Shown here: positions 51,338 through 60,701 of the stretch, in pieces
How the letters are laid out: each line of letters starts with the position of its first letter
Position numbering within the stretch: the first letter of the stretch is position 1
Assembly: GCA_020026335.1 (NCBI GenBank)
Contig: JAHHQO010000009.1
Span: forward strand, 1 to 64,000
Origin: Alistipes sp.
GTDB lineage: Bacteria > Bacteroidota > Bacteroidia > Bacteroidales > Rikenellaceae
Direction of reading: 5' to 3'
Length of the DNA stretch: 64,000 nucleotides
Translations under genes and position numbers: made by a program
Notes under the pieces: generated by a model
What the model was told of the DNA's origin: nothing
Seen by the model: the letters and a program-made list of their open reading frames with translations, nothing else
The model's database searches: none

Positions 51338-53119
51338 ATGAATATTGAGAACTTTATTTCGGATGTAGTGCGCCAGTCTGTGGAGGCACTCTATGGACCT
51401 CTCGAAGGAGAGCAGTTACAGATTCAGAAAACCCGTAAAGAATTTGAGGGTGATTATACACTTGTAACCTTTCCCCTGTTGCGACGAAGTCGAAAGTCGC
51501 CCGAGGCCACCGCAACCGAAATCGGTGAATATATGACTGCCAACGTTCCCGAAATCAAGTCGTTCAATGTCATCAAGGGCTTCTTGAACCTGGTGCTGGA
51601 CGGCGCGTTCTGGGCAAAGCGTTTCGAGGAGATTTTCGCCGATGAGAAGTTTGGTGAGGCGGAGCCTACGGGTCGTACCATTATGATTGAGTATTCGTCA
51701 CCCAATACCAACAAGCCCCTTCACCTGGGTCATATTCGCAACAACCTGCTCGGTTATTCGGTGGCACAGATTCTTAAGGCCAACGGTCACAACGTGATGA
51801 AGGTGAACCTGGTCAATGACCGCGGTATTCACATCTGCAAGTCGATGCTGGCATGGAAACTCTACGGTAACGGTGAGACTCCCGAATCGACAGGCATGAA
51901 GGGTGACCACCTCGTGGGTAAATACTACGTGGAGTTCGATAAGCACTACAAGGCTCAGATTAAGGAGCTGATGGCTGCCGGACAGAGCGAGGACGAGGCC
52001 AAGAAGAATGCTCCCGTCATGTTGCAGGCACAGGAGATGTTGCGCAAGTGGGAGGCCAAGGATCCTGAGGTATATGCTTTGTGGAAGACCATGAACGGCT
52101 GGGTATACAAAGGCTTCGATGTTACATATAAGGCACTCGGCGTTGATTTCGATAAGGTATATTACGAGTCTCAAACTTACCTGTTGGGTAAGTCGCTGGT
52201 CGAGGAGGGTCTCCAGAAGGGCGTCTTCTACCGCCGTGACGACAACTCGGTATGGATTGACCTTACCGGTGACGGACTGGACGAGAAGCTGCTCCTCCGC
52301 GGTGACGGCACCTCTGTATATATGACCCAGGATTTGGGTACTGCATATCGTCGTTTCGAGGACAACAAGCTCGATGATATGATTTATGTAGTGGGTAACG
52401 AGCAGAACTACCACTTCCAGGTGCTGAAGCTCGTCCTCAAGAAGTTGGGCTATGCCGACTGGAGCGACCACATCACCCACCTTTCCTACGGTATGGTGGA
52501 GTTGCCCGAGGGTAAGATGAAGTCGCGAGAGGGTACCGTTGTCGATGCCGACGATTTGATTGCCGACATGGTGGCTACCGCACGCGAGATTTCCGATGAG
52601 ATGGGCAAGCTCAACGACTGCTCGGAAGAGGAGGCACAGAGCATCTCGAACATGGTGGGTCTGGGTGCCTTGAAGTACTTCATCTTGAAGGTCGATCCCA
52701 AGAAGACCATGTTGTTCGACCCCAAGGAGTCCATCGACTTCAACGGCAACACCGGTCCGTTCATTCAGTACACCCACGCACGTATCCGCTCGATTATGCG
52801 TAAGGCTGCCGAGGCGGGTATCGACTTCAGTGGTGCTGCAAATGTAGAGTTCCTGCCCGAGGAGATTGGGCTGGTGAAAGCCATCTCGGAGTATCCTGCC
52901 ATCGTGAAGCTGGCCGGTGATACCTTCTCACCCTCGGTGATCTGTAACTACATCTACGAGCTGGCCAAGTCGTTCAACGGCTACTACCACGACCACTCGA
53001 TTCTCAAGGAGGAGAACGCCGAGGTACGCAAGATGCGTATCCAGTTGGCCGACGAGGTGTCGAGAGTTATCAGCAAGGGTATGAAACTCATGGGTATCGA
53101 CGTACCCGAACGAATGTAA
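51338..53119 (+). CDS. argS: Arginyl-tRNA synthetase
   Basis: 593 aa class I synthetase. N-terminal Add-1 domain (about 1-110), HIGH motif as HLGHIRN (about 130-136) after YSSPNTNKPL, KMSK-type EGKMKSREG (near 390), C-terminal DALR helical bundle with anticodon contacts (about 470-593). Full length. Confidence 0.97.
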   Translation: MNIENFISDVVRQSVEALYGPLEGEQLQIQKTRKEFEGDYTLVTFPLLRRSRKSPEATATEIGEYMTANVPEIKSFNVIKGFLNLVLDGAFWAKRFEEIFADEKFGEAEPTGRTIMIEYSSPNTNKPLHLGHIRNNLLGYSVAQILKANGHNVMKVNLVNDRGIHICKSMLAWKLYGNGETPESTGMKGDHLVGKYYVEFDKHYKAQIKELMAAGQSEDEAKKNAPVMLQAQEMLRKWEAKDPEVYALWKTMNGWVYKGFDVTYKALGVDFDKVYYESQTYLLGKSLVEEGLQKGVFYRRDDNSVWIDLTGDGLDEKLLLRGDGTSVYMTQDLGTAYRRFEDNKLDDMIYVVGNEQNYHFQVLKLVLKKLGYADWSDHITHLSYGMVELPEGKMKSREGTVVDADDLIADMVATAREISDEMGKLNDCSEEEAQSISNMVGLGALKYFILKVDPKKTMLFDPKESIDFNGNTGPFIQYTHARIRSIMRKAAEAGIDFSGAANVEFLPEEIGLVKAISEYPAIVKLAGDTFSPSVICNYIYELAKSFNGYYHDHSILKEENAEVRKMRIQLADEVSRVISKGMKLMGIDVPERM

Positions 53120-53130
53120 TAAACCATCTT

Positions 53131-53165
53131 AAACAGAGGAGTTACAACAACTCCTCTGTTTTTTT
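53131..53165 (+). terminator. Intrinsic terminator of argS
   Basis: Perfect 13-bp stem AAACAGAGGAGTT/AACTCCTCTGTTT, loop ACAAC, long T-tract. Confidence 0.96.
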
Positions 53166-53275
53166 GCGTACATCCCGGTGAGAGAGTCCGAAAAAACGAT
53201 TTGCGACAGCGAAAAATATTCGGTTTTTTGTTGATAAAGTCTGATGTCAAATTGTGTTTTTACGAGATTATTTTC

Positions 53276-53283
53276 TAACTTTG
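53276..53283 (+). promoter_or_regulatory. Promoter of purA
   Basis: TAACTTTG at -7 and TTG at 53252-53254 at the -33 spacing, 45 bp before purA. Confidence 0.7.
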
Positions 53284-53327
53284 GGTGCAAAAAATATATT
53301 TTTGAACTATAATTTAATCGAAAAATA

Positions 53328-54599
53328 ATGAAAAAGGTAGACGTTATCCTCGGCCTGCAATGGGGAGACGAGGGCAAAGGCAAAGTAGTTGATGTTTTGA
53401 CACCCCACTATGAGGTGGTAGCACGTTTCCAGGGTGGTCCCAACGCGGGTCACACATTGGAGTTCGGCGGTGAGAAATATGTACTTCGCTCGATTCCCTC
53501 GGGTATTTTCCAGGGCGGAAAAATCAATATTATCGGTAACGGTGTCGTTCTCGATGCAATTTTGTTCCGCGGTGAGGCTGAAGAGTTGGCCAAGAGCGGT
53601 CACGATTTGACTCAGCGTCTTTACATCTCGAAGAAGGCACACCTCATTCTGCCTACTCACCGTATTCTCGATGCAGCATACGAGGCTGCAAAGGGTAGTG
53701 CCAAGATTGGTACCACCGGTAAGGGTATCGGCCCCACCTACACCGACAAAATCAGCCGTAACGGTATGCGCGTGGGTGACCTCCTGAGCCCCGACTTCGA
53801 GAAAATTTATGCCGCTCACAAGGCACGTCACGAGCAGATTCTCCACGACCTCCACTATGAGTACGACATCACCGAGCTGGAGAAGCAGTGGTTCGAGGCC
53901 GTAGAGTTCCTCAAGCGTTTCCACCTGGTGGACAGCGAGTACTTCATCAACGAGACCCTTCGCGATGACAAGAGCATCTTGGCAGAGGGCGCACAGGGTA
54001 CACTGCTTGATGTGGACTTCGGTTCTTATCCCTTCGTTACTTCGTCAAATACCGTTTGTGCCGGAGCTTGTACAGGTCTGGGTATTGCTCCCAACCGTGT
54101 GGGTGAGGTCTTCGGTATCTTCAAGGCATATTGCACCCGCGTGGGTAGCGGTCCGTTCCCCACAGAGTTGTTCGATGAGACAGGTGCCACACTGCGCCAG
54201 CTGGGTCACGAGTTCGGTGCCGTAACCGGTCGTGAGCGTCGTTGTGGTTGGTTGGATATGGTCGCTCTGAAGTATTCTATCATGATTAACGGTGTTACAC
54301 AGCTGATTATGATGAAGTCTGACGTGATGAACGACTTCGAGACCATCAAGGTGGCTACCGGTTACGAGATTGACGGCGAGAAGACCAACTATTTCCCCTT
54401 CTCGGTCAATGACGAGAGCAGCATCAAGCCCATCTACACCGAGTTCGAGGGTTGGAAATGCGACCTGCGCAGCTGCAAGTCTTATGACGAGTTCCCCGCA
54501 GCATTCAAGAATTATGTAGAATTTATCGAGCGCGAGACAGGTGTGCCTGTCAAGATTATCTCTGTCGGTCCCGACCGCAGCGAGACTATCGTTCGATAA
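53328..54599 (+). CDS. purA: Adenylosuccinate synthetase
   Basis: 423 aa; GTP-dependent condensation of IMP and aspartate on the way to AMP. Motifs: LGLQWGDEGKGK (8-19, GTP/catalytic loop), FQGGPNAGHT (35-44), IGTTGKGIGPTYTDKISR (near 124-141), TSSNTVCAGACTGLG, GSGPFPTEL and the C-terminal SVGPDRSETI. Etf genes follow after 36 bp without a visible terminator. Confidence 0.97.
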   Translation: MKKVDVILGLQWGDEGKGKVVDVLTPHYEVVARFQGGPNAGHTLEFGGEKYVLRSIPSGIFQGGKINIIGNGVVLDAILFRGEAEELAKSGHDLTQRLYISKKAHLILPTHRILDAAYEAAKGSAKIGTTGKGIGPTYTDKISRNGMRVGDLLSPDFEKIYAAHKARHEQILHDLHYEYDITELEKQWFEAVEFLKRFHLVDSEYFINETLRDDKSILAEGAQGTLLDVDFGSYPFVTSSNTVCAGACTGLGIAPNRVGEVFGIFKAYCTRVGSGPFPTELFDETGATLRQLGHEFGAVTGRERRCGWLDMVALKYSIMINGVTQLIMMKSDVMNDFETIKVATGYEIDGEKTNYFPFSVNDESSIKPIYTEFEGWKCDLRSCKSYDEFPAAFKNYVEFIERETGVPVKIISVGPDRSETIVR

Positions 54600-54635
54600 A
54601 AGAAACCTACCATAAGCTTCAAAACTAAACCTACT

Positions 54636-55514
54636 ATGAAAAAAGAACTGAAAATCGTTGTCTTGGCTAAGCAGGTGCCCGATACCCGCAATGTGGGTAA
54701 GGATGCAATGACACCTGAAGGCACGGTAAACCGTGCGGCTTTGCCGGCTATTTTCAATCCCGAAGACCTCAATGCACTCGAAATGGCACTTTCGCTGAAA
54801 GACCGTGTGGAAGGTGCCGAGGTCAGAGTCCTGACCATGGGTCCGCAGCGTGCCGCCGATGTGATTCGTGACGCCATGTTCCGTGGTGCTGATGGCGGAT
54901 ATCTGCTTTCGGGACGTGAATTTGCCGGTTCTGATACCTTGGCAACATCTTATGCACTTTCATGCGCACTTCGAAAGATAGAACCCGATATTATTATCGC
55001 AGGTCGTCAGGCTATCGATGGTGATACCGCACAGGTAGGACCTCAGGTGGCCGAGAAGTTGTCGCTTCCTCAGATTACCTATGCCGAGGAGATTACCGAA
55101 ATCAGAGAGGATTCGCTCGTCGTTCGCCGTCGTCTTGCAGGCGGTGTCGAATTGGTGGAGTGCCCCCTTCATTCGGTGATTACCGTCAATGCTTCGGCTC
55201 CGGCATGTCGTCCGCGCAATGCCAAGCGTGTGATGAAGTTCAAGTATGCATTGGCTACTTCGGAAAGAGCTGCCGCTCCCGAGTCGGTAGCCGCGAAGCG
55301 TGCCGCCGAGAAGGAGTATTTGCAGATTGTGGAGTTCTCTGCTGCCGATGTGAATCCCGACCCCGACCAGTTGGGTCTGAAGGGTTCGCCCACCAAGGTG
55401 AAGAGAATCGAAAACGTGGTCTTCCAGGCCAAGGAAGCCAAACGTCTGACGGCATCCGATGAGGATATTAATTCGCTGATGGTTGAACTTATTGCGAGCC
55501 ACACGCTCGGTTAA
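54636..55514 (+). CDS. etfB: Electron transfer flavoprotein beta subunit
   Basis: 292 aa, FixA/EtfB family: IVVLAKQVPDTRNV start, LNALEMALSLKDR, GADGGYLLS and SDTLATSYALSCAL (ADP/AMP-binding), IIAGRQAIDGDTAQVGPQVAEKL (about 115-135), a conserved EtfB signature. With EtfA it passes electrons from acyl-CoA dehydrogenase to a membrane quinone or other acceptor; the FAD-binding part is in EtfA. First of three genes in the operon. Confidence 0.94.
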   Translation: MKKELKIVVLAKQVPDTRNVGKDAMTPEGTVNRAALPAIFNPEDLNALEMALSLKDRVEGAEVRVLTMGPQRAADVIRDAMFRGADGGYLLSGREFAGSDTLATSYALSCALRKIEPDIIIAGRQAIDGDTAQVGPQVAEKLSLPQITYAEEITEIREDSLVVRRRLAGGVELVECPLHSVITVNASAPACRPRNAKRVMKFKYALATSERAAAPESVAAKRAAEKEYLQIVEFSAADVNPDPDQLGLKGSPTKVKRIENVVFQAKEAKRLTASDEDINSLMVELIASHTLG

Positions 55515-55528
55515 TTACGCTTTTTGAG

Positions 55529-56548
55529 ATGAATAACATATTCGTATATATTGAGCTTGAAGGCGGAAAAATCGCCGATGTGAGTCTTGAATTGCTCACC
55601 AAGGGCCGTGAGTTGGCATCGACACTGGATGTCGAGTTGCACGCGGTGGCTTTGGGCGAGCAGCTTTCGGGCATTGAAACCGAACTCGCAAAATATGGTG
55701 CCGATGTGGTATGGGTAGCCGACGACAAGGTCTTCGCACCTTTCCGCACACTTCCCCACACGGCAGTGATGTGTGGTCTGATTGAGGAGGAGAAGCCCCA
55801 GATTGTACTCTTTGGAGCAACCTGCATCGGTCGCGATTTCGCACCGCGTGTATCTTCTGCCCTGCACAGTGGTCTGACGGCCGACTGTACACAGCTGGTT
55901 ATTGGTGACCACACCGACCCCAAGACCAAAACCGAGTACAAGAACCTGCTCTACCAGATTCGTCCTGCATTTGGCGGTAACATCATTGCCACCATCGTCA
56001 ATCCCGACCACCGTCCCCAAATGGCTACGGTGCGTGAGGGTGTGATGCGCAAGGCGTATGCCGAGAAGGCAGGTCGTGGCGAGGTTCGTCAGATTGAATG
56101 GCATAAGTTTGTGAAGGACAGCGATTTGGTTGTCAAGATTATCGACAGAGAAATTGCCGAGAGTAAAATCGACATCAAGGGAGCTTCGGTAATTGTTGCC
56201 GGAGGTTACGGTATGGGCTCGAAGGAGAACTTCAAACTCGTCTATGACCTGGCCGAGGTGCTGGGTGCCGAGGTGGGTGCCAGCCGTGCTGCCGTCGATG
56301 CAGGCTTCACCGAACATGAGCGTCAAATCGGTCAGACCGGTGTTACCGTGCGCCCGAAGCTCTACATCGCGTGTGGTATTTCGGGACAGATTCAGCATAC
56401 GGCAGGTATGGACCAGTCTTCGATGATTATCTCCATCAACACCGACCCCGATGCCCCCATCAACAAGATTGCCGATTATGTCATCACGGGCGATGTCAAT
56501 GACATCATTCCCAAGATGATTAAGTTCTACAAACAAAATTCGAAGTAA
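55529..56548 (+). CDS. etfA: Electron transfer flavoprotein alpha subunit
   Basis: 339 aa. N-terminal Rossmann-like domain (IFVYIELEGGKIADVSLELL start) and C-terminal FAD domain: GGYGMGSKENFKLVYDLAEVLG (near 213-233), GASRAAVDAGF, RQIGQTGVTVRPKLYIACGISG (near 267-289), HTAGMDQS and INTDPDAPI. It overlaps the acyl-CoA dehydrogenase start by one base (TAATG). Confidence 0.95.
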   Translation: MNNIFVYIELEGGKIADVSLELLTKGRELASTLDVELHAVALGEQLSGIETELAKYGADVVWVADDKVFAPFRTLPHTAVMCGLIEEEKPQIVLFGATCIGRDFAPRVSSALHSGLTADCTQLVIGDHTDPKTKTEYKNLLYQIRPAFGGNIIATIVNPDHRPQMATVREGVMRKAYAEKAGRGEVRQIEWHKFVKDSDLVVKIIDREIAESKIDIKGASVIVAGGYGMGSKENFKLVYDLAEVLGAEVGASRAAVDAGFTEHERQIGQTGVTVRPKLYIACGISGQIQHTAGMDQSSMIISINTDPDAPINKIADYVITGDVNDIIPKMIKFYKQNSK

Positions 56549-58272
56549 TGGCTAATTTCTTTTCAGATAATAAAGATTTGCAATTCCACCTTCAGCATCC
56601 TGCGATGCGCAAGATTGTGGAGTTGAAGGAGCGCAACTTCCGTGAGAAGGATGTTTATGACTATGCACCCCACGATTTCGAAGATGCGATGGATTCTTAT
56701 CGTCGTGTTTTGGAGATTGCCGGTGAGGTGTGTGGTGATGTGATTGCTCCCAATGCCGAGGGTGTCGATAAAGAGGGCCCCAAGGTGGTCAACGACCATG
56801 TGCAGTACGCTTCGGGTACTGTGGAGAACATGAAGGCGGTGGTCGATGCCGGTCTGGGTGGTCTGACTCTTCCCAGAAAGTACAACGGTCTGAACTTCCC
56901 GCTGATTTGCTTCGTGATGGCCAACGAGATGGTGGCACGTGCCGATGCAGGCTTCGAGAACATCTGGGGTTTGCAGGACTGCGCCGAGACCCTCAACGAG
57001 TTCGCCTCGGAGGAGTTGAAGGAGAAATTCCTGCCTCTGGTGTCTGAAGGTGCTACCTGCGCCATGGACCTGACCGAGCCGGATGCCGGTTCCGATTTGG
57101 GTGCCGTGATGTTGAAGGCCACCTGGTCGGAGGAGAAGCAGACCTGGTTGCTCAACGGTGTAAAACGCTTTATCACCAATGGTGACGGCGACATCTCGCT
57201 GGTGCTGGCTCGTACCGAGGAGGGCACAACCGATGCACGTGGTCTGTCAATGCTGGTCTATGACAAGCGTGACGGCGGTATGAAGGTGCGCCGTATCGAG
57301 AATAAGATGGGTATCAAGGGTTCGCCTACCTGCGAGCTGGTATTCAACAATGCTCCCGCATATCTGGTCGGTGACCGCAAGATGGGTCTTATCAAGTATG
57401 TCATGTCGTTGATGAACGCTGCCCGTCTGGGTATCGGTGCGCAGTCGGTGGGTACTTGTGAGGCGGCTTATCGCGAGGCTTTGAAGTATGCCCACGAACG
57501 CCAGCAGTTCGGCAAACCTATCGTGCAGTTCGCTGCCGTGTCGGAGATGTTGTCGAACATGAAGGCCAAGTTGCAGGGTGCACGTGCATTGCTCTATGAG
57601 ACAGCTCGTTTCGTGGAGATTTACAAGCAGTACTCCCACATCTCGCACGAGCGTCCGTTGGAGGGCGATGAGCGTAAGGAGATGAAGTTCTACACCCGTT
57701 TGGCTGATGGTTTCACTCCGCTGGTCAAGCTCTTCTCTTCGGAGTACGCCAACCAGCTGGCCTACGATGCCATTCAGATTCACGGTGGTTCGGGCTTCAT
57801 GAAGGATTATCCCTGTGAGCGTCTCTACCGTGATGCACGTATCATGAATATTTACGAGGGTACATCGCAGTTGCAGGTGGTGGCTGCCATCAATGCTGTG
57901 ACCAAGGGTACCTTCCTCGAGCAGATTGGCCGCTATGCCGAGGCGGAGTATGCCGACGCCGTGAAGCCCATCGTCGAGAAACTCAAGGCTTTGACCGAGC
58001 AGTTCCGCGAGATGGTCGATTACGTGGAGACCAACGACAAGGAGGTTGCCGGATTCAAGGAGTTCCATGCACGCCGTCTGGTCGAGACTGCCGGACACAT
58101 CATCATCACCTACATTCTGTGCCGTCAGGCAGGCGAGTGCGAGGATTACCTCTCTTCGGCACGCGTATTCTGCAAGCTGGCCGTGGGTAAGATTGCCGAG
58201 GCTCACACCTACGTGATGAACTCAACGACCGATGATGTGGCACTCTTCAAGGCTGTCGAGCAGGAGTGCTAA
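56548..58272 (+). CDS. Acyl-CoA dehydrogenase (short-chain type) with C-terminal extension
   Basis: 574 aa. The core (about 60-440) has CAMDLTEPDAGSDLGAV (about 173-189, FAD/acyl), RFITNGDGDISLVLARTEEG, RRIENKMGIKGSPTCEL, the ERQQFGKPI block, QIHGGSGFMKDYPCERLYRDARIMNIYEGTSQ (catalytic Glu in YEGT, about 432). About 130 residues beyond the core form a helical tail common in Bacteroidetes enzymes. Likely reduces crotonyl-/acryloyl-type CoA or oxidises short acyl-CoA through EtfAB. Substrate is inferred only. Confidence 0.9.
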   Translation: MANFFSDNKDLQFHLQHPAMRKIVELKERNFREKDVYDYAPHDFEDAMDSYRRVLEIAGEVCGDVIAPNAEGVDKEGPKVVNDHVQYASGTVENMKAVVDAGLGGLTLPRKYNGLNFPLICFVMANEMVARADAGFENIWGLQDCAETLNEFASEELKEKFLPLVSEGATCAMDLTEPDAGSDLGAVMLKATWSEEKQTWLLNGVKRFITNGDGDISLVLARTEEGTTDARGLSMLVYDKRDGGMKVRRIENKMGIKGSPTCELVFNNAPAYLVGDRKMGLIKYVMSLMNAARLGIGAQSVGTCEAAYREALKYAHERQQFGKPIVQFAAVSEMLSNMKAKLQGARALLYETARFVEIYKQYSHISHERPLEGDERKEMKFYTRLADGFTPLVKLFSSEYANQLAYDAIQIHGGSGFMKDYPCERLYRDARIMNIYEGTSQLQVVAAINAVTKGTFLEQIGRYAEAEYADAVKPIVEKLKALTEQFREMVDYVETNDKEVAGFKEFHARRLVETAGHIIITYILCRQAGECEDYLSSARVFCKLAVGKIAEAHTYVMNSTTDDVALFKAVEQEC

Positions 58273-58568
58273 ACCGGGGAGGGGCGAAAAGAGCGAAAGA
58301 GAGAGCGGGCGAGCAAGTAAGCGAACGAACGCGAAAAGTCTAAAGCGAGAGACTGCAATTAGGGTCTGAAATCGCGAAGACAAAATCGAAATAGCATCTT
58401 TCCTTCCTATATATATTGTGATGTTCCGGCACACGAAGTGTCGTAATATAGGCAGGTGTCAGAGTTTTGCTCTGATACCTGCTTTTATTCTGCCGATAGT
58501 GGGATATGTCGGCACAATTTTATAACTTTACATCACGTTATAGTCGTCAAACAGTAATTTTTAGCATT
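58273..58568. other. Intergenic region with purine-rich tract
   Basis: 58276-58365 is nearly all GA/GC tetramer-like sequence (runs of GAAAGAGAGAGCGGGCGAGC type), then ordinary sequence, the terminator at 58452-58486 and a possible TAACTTTA promoter near 58523. No gene seen. Confidence 0.55.
58452..58486 (+). terminator. Intrinsic terminator of the etf operon
   Basis: 13-bp stem GCAGGTGTCAGAG/CTCTGATACCTGC (one G-T wobble), loop TTTTG, then four T. Confidence 0.88.
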
Positions 58569-59504
58569 ATGTTTTCTCGTACACTTGTTATGTTGGCTGC
58601 GGTGGCACTGCTGACCTCGTGCGGCGGTCGTCAGACCTCCAAGGAGACTGCACAGCAGACAAAGGCGCAACCCGCGAGGGTCTTCCTGCCGCCCGTAGCT
58701 CCTGCGTCCCTCGATGCGGAGCAGACCTGCGACTATGTCAAGACCCACTATTGGGACAACTTCAATTTCGCGGATACGGTTTTCATCCGCGAGATAGATA
58801 CGGTGGATATGATTGAGGCCTTCGCCAAATATGTCATTTTGCTGACCGATGACCCGACAAACGGAGAGCCGATGCGCGAGATTGCCCAAAAGGCGGCGGT
58901 GTCGCGTCCCATGCTGGACTATTTCTATATGCTCTCGGAGAAGGTGCTGCATGACCCCAACTCGCCACTGCGCAACGATGAGATGTATATCCCCGTCTTG
59001 GAGACGGTCATCGCCAGCGGCTACTACGATGAGTACGAGTTGCTGTCGCCCGAGTATGACCTCAAAATCGCATCGCAGAACCGTCTGGGCGAGCGTGCCA
59101 ACGATATAAAATACACCTTGTATTCTGGTAAGCAGGGTACATTGTACGGTATTCGTGCCGATTATGTGTTGTTGCTCATCAGCAACCCCGAATGTCCGAT
59201 GTGTGGCGATGTGGCTGAAGCCATTGCCACCTCTCCCATGATTTCGGAGATGGTTGAGCGCGGTTCGCTCAAGGTGTTGTACGTCTATCCCGATGAGGAT
59301 ATAGCAGCCTGGAAGGCGCATAGAGAGTCGATTCCGTCAAAATGGATTTACTCCTACGACAAGGAATGTGCCATGAAAGAGCAATCTACGTACAATCTTT
59401 CGGCAATTCCCTCTATTTATTTGCTGGATAAGGATAAGAGGGTGTTGGTGAAGGACGCTTCAGATGTATCTGTAATTGAATTTGTTATAGATAATGCAGA
59501 GTAA
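58569..59504 (+). CDS. DUF5106 / thioredoxin-like lipoprotein
   Basis: 311 aa from ATG 58569. Lipoprotein signal MFSRTLVMLAAVALLTSC (Cys18). DUF5106-like N-terminal region (about 45-170; TCDYVKTHYWDNFNFADT), then a thioredoxin fold with redox motif NPECPMCGDV (CxxC, about 219-228) and C-terminal cis-Pro region LSAIPSIYLLDKDKRVLVKDA. Anchored in the periplasm or surface, a probable thiol-disulfide oxidoreductase. An upstream in-frame start would lengthen it before the signal peptide and is rejected. Confidence 0.83.
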   Translation: MFSRTLVMLAAVALLTSCGGRQTSKETAQQTKAQPARVFLPPVAPASLDAEQTCDYVKTHYWDNFNFADTVFIREIDTVDMIEAFAKYVILLTDDPTNGEPMREIAQKAAVSRPMLDYFYMLSEKVLHDPNSPLRNDEMYIPVLETVIASGYYDEYELLSPEYDLKIASQNRLGERANDIKYTLYSGKQGTLYGIRADYVLLLISNPECPMCGDVAEAIATSPMISEMVERGSLKVLYVYPDEDIAAWKAHRESIPSKWIYSYDKECAMKEQSTYNLSAIPSIYLLDKDKRVLVKDASDVSVIEFVIDNAE

Positions 59505-59586
59505 GAAAATTCATAAGTATAAATTTTGCTTATATGCCCATAAATAAAGACAATAGGCTTTTGCTTGTAAATTAAAATCTTATGAT

Positions 59587-59594
59587 TAATTTTG
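59587..59594 (+). promoter_or_regulatory. Promoter -7 box of rubrerythrin
   Basis: TAATTTTG, 56 bp before the start codon. Confidence 0.6.
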
Positions 59595-59649
59595 CACCTG
59601 TAAACAAGAAACAATAACACACACACAAACAATTAAAAGTATAAAGACT

Positions 59650-60207
59650 ATGAACAAGAAATGGCGTTGCACCGTTTGTGGTTATATCCACGAAGGTCCC
59701 GAGGCACCCGAGCAGTGCCCCATGTGTAAGGTAGGTAAAGATAAGTTCGTTGAGATTGTAGAGCAGCAGGGTGACCTTGATTTCGTTACCGTTCACAAGA
59801 TTGGTGATGGTAAGGGTGCCAGCAAGGAGCTCTGGGAGGGTCTTCAGAATCACTTCATGGGTGAGTGCACCGAGGTGGGTATGTACCTGGCCATGAGCCG
59901 TCAGGCTGACCGTGAGGGTTATCCCGAGATTGCCGAGGCTTACAAGCGTTACGCTTGGGAGGAGGCAGAGCACGCTTCGAAGTTTGCCGAGTTGATTGGA
60001 GAGGTCGTTTGGGATACCAAGACCAACCTCATGAAGCGTATGAACGCTGAGTGCGGTGCTTGCGAGGACAAGATGCGTCTGGCTCGTTTGGCTAAGGAGG
60101 AGAATCTCGACGCTGTTCACGATACAGTTCACGAGATGGCTAAGGATGAGGCCCGCCACGGTAAGGGCTTTGAGGGTCTCTACAAGCGTTACTTCGGTAA
60201 CAAGTAA
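59650..60207 (+). CDS. Rubrerythrin with N-terminal rubredoxin domain (reverse type)
   Basis: 185 aa. The N-terminal rubredoxin-like iron site has CTVCGYIHEG (C7, C10) and CPMCKVG (C23, C26). The C-terminal ferritin-like diiron domain has ECTEVGMYLAM, EEAEHASKFAEL and HDEARHG-type ligands (KDEARHGKGF near 160). Domain order is the reverse of classical rubrerythrin and fits Clostridium-type reverse rubrerythrins, which reduce H2O2 with electrons from NADH:rubredoxin reductase. Typical of anaerobes. Single gene with its own promoter and terminator. Confidence 0.94.
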   Translation: MNKKWRCTVCGYIHEGPEAPEQCPMCKVGKDKFVEIVEQQGDLDFVTVHKIGDGKGASKELWEGLQNHFMGECTEVGMYLAMSRQADREGYPEIAEAYKRYAWEEAEHASKFAELIGEVVWDTKTNLMKRMNAECGACEDKMRLARLAKEENLDAVHDTVHEMAKDEARHGKGFEGLYKRYFGNK

Positions 60208-60230
60208 TCCTTAATACCATATAAACGAAT

Positions 60231-60260
60231 AAAGGTGACCTTTGCGGGTCACCTTTTTTT
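60231..60260 (+). terminator. Intrinsic terminator
   Basis: 10-bp stem AAAGGTGACC/GGTCACCTTT, loop TTTGCG, long T-tract. Confidence 0.93.
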
Positions 60261-60421
60261 GTGTGCTTTTGTCGGAAGGTTACTTCACCTTTTGCGGGAA
60301 CAGTATCTCCCAAAACGGGGAGAGGAGACTCCGTGTCCAGTCATTGATACTGCTCCAGAAGTGGCAAATTTGCCGTAAGTAGAAGGCCTGTTCCCCATTT
60401 CTTTGCAATGTTAGCGGTTGG

Positions 60422-60634
60422 TTATTCCTCCTGACATTGGCAGCACTGCTCCTCTTTGACCTCTTCGCGAAACTCCTCGATCGTGTCCTTCAACTTCGCA
60501 AGCTCTTTGTTGAGCGAGTCCTTGATTTTGTGGCGCATTTCGACACCGGTCTTGGGGGTGTAAAGCAGGGTGAAAGCTGCACCTACGGCGATGCCTCCCG
60601 CCAATGAAGCGAGAATAATTCCTGTGTTTTTCAT
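60422..60634 (-). CDS. YtxH-like small membrane protein
   Basis: 70 aa. One N-terminal membrane helix (about 6-26, GIILASLAGGIAVGAAFTLL) with the family's LLYTPKTGVEMR turn, then an amphipathic charged helix (KDSLNKELAKLKDTIEEF) and a Cys-rich end (QCCQCQ). YtxH-type proteins are stress-related, role unknown. Divergent from the SLOG gene. Confidence 0.85.
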   Translation of the reverse strand: MKNTGIILASLAGGIAVGAAFTLLYTPKTGVEMRHKIKDSLNKELAKLKDTIEEFREEVKEEQCCQCQEE

Positions 60635-60701
60635 GATAATGTGGTTTAAAATTCAAGGAGTAGTGTTGCAAACTTCGCGCCAAAAAGATTATCTTTACCC
60701 T

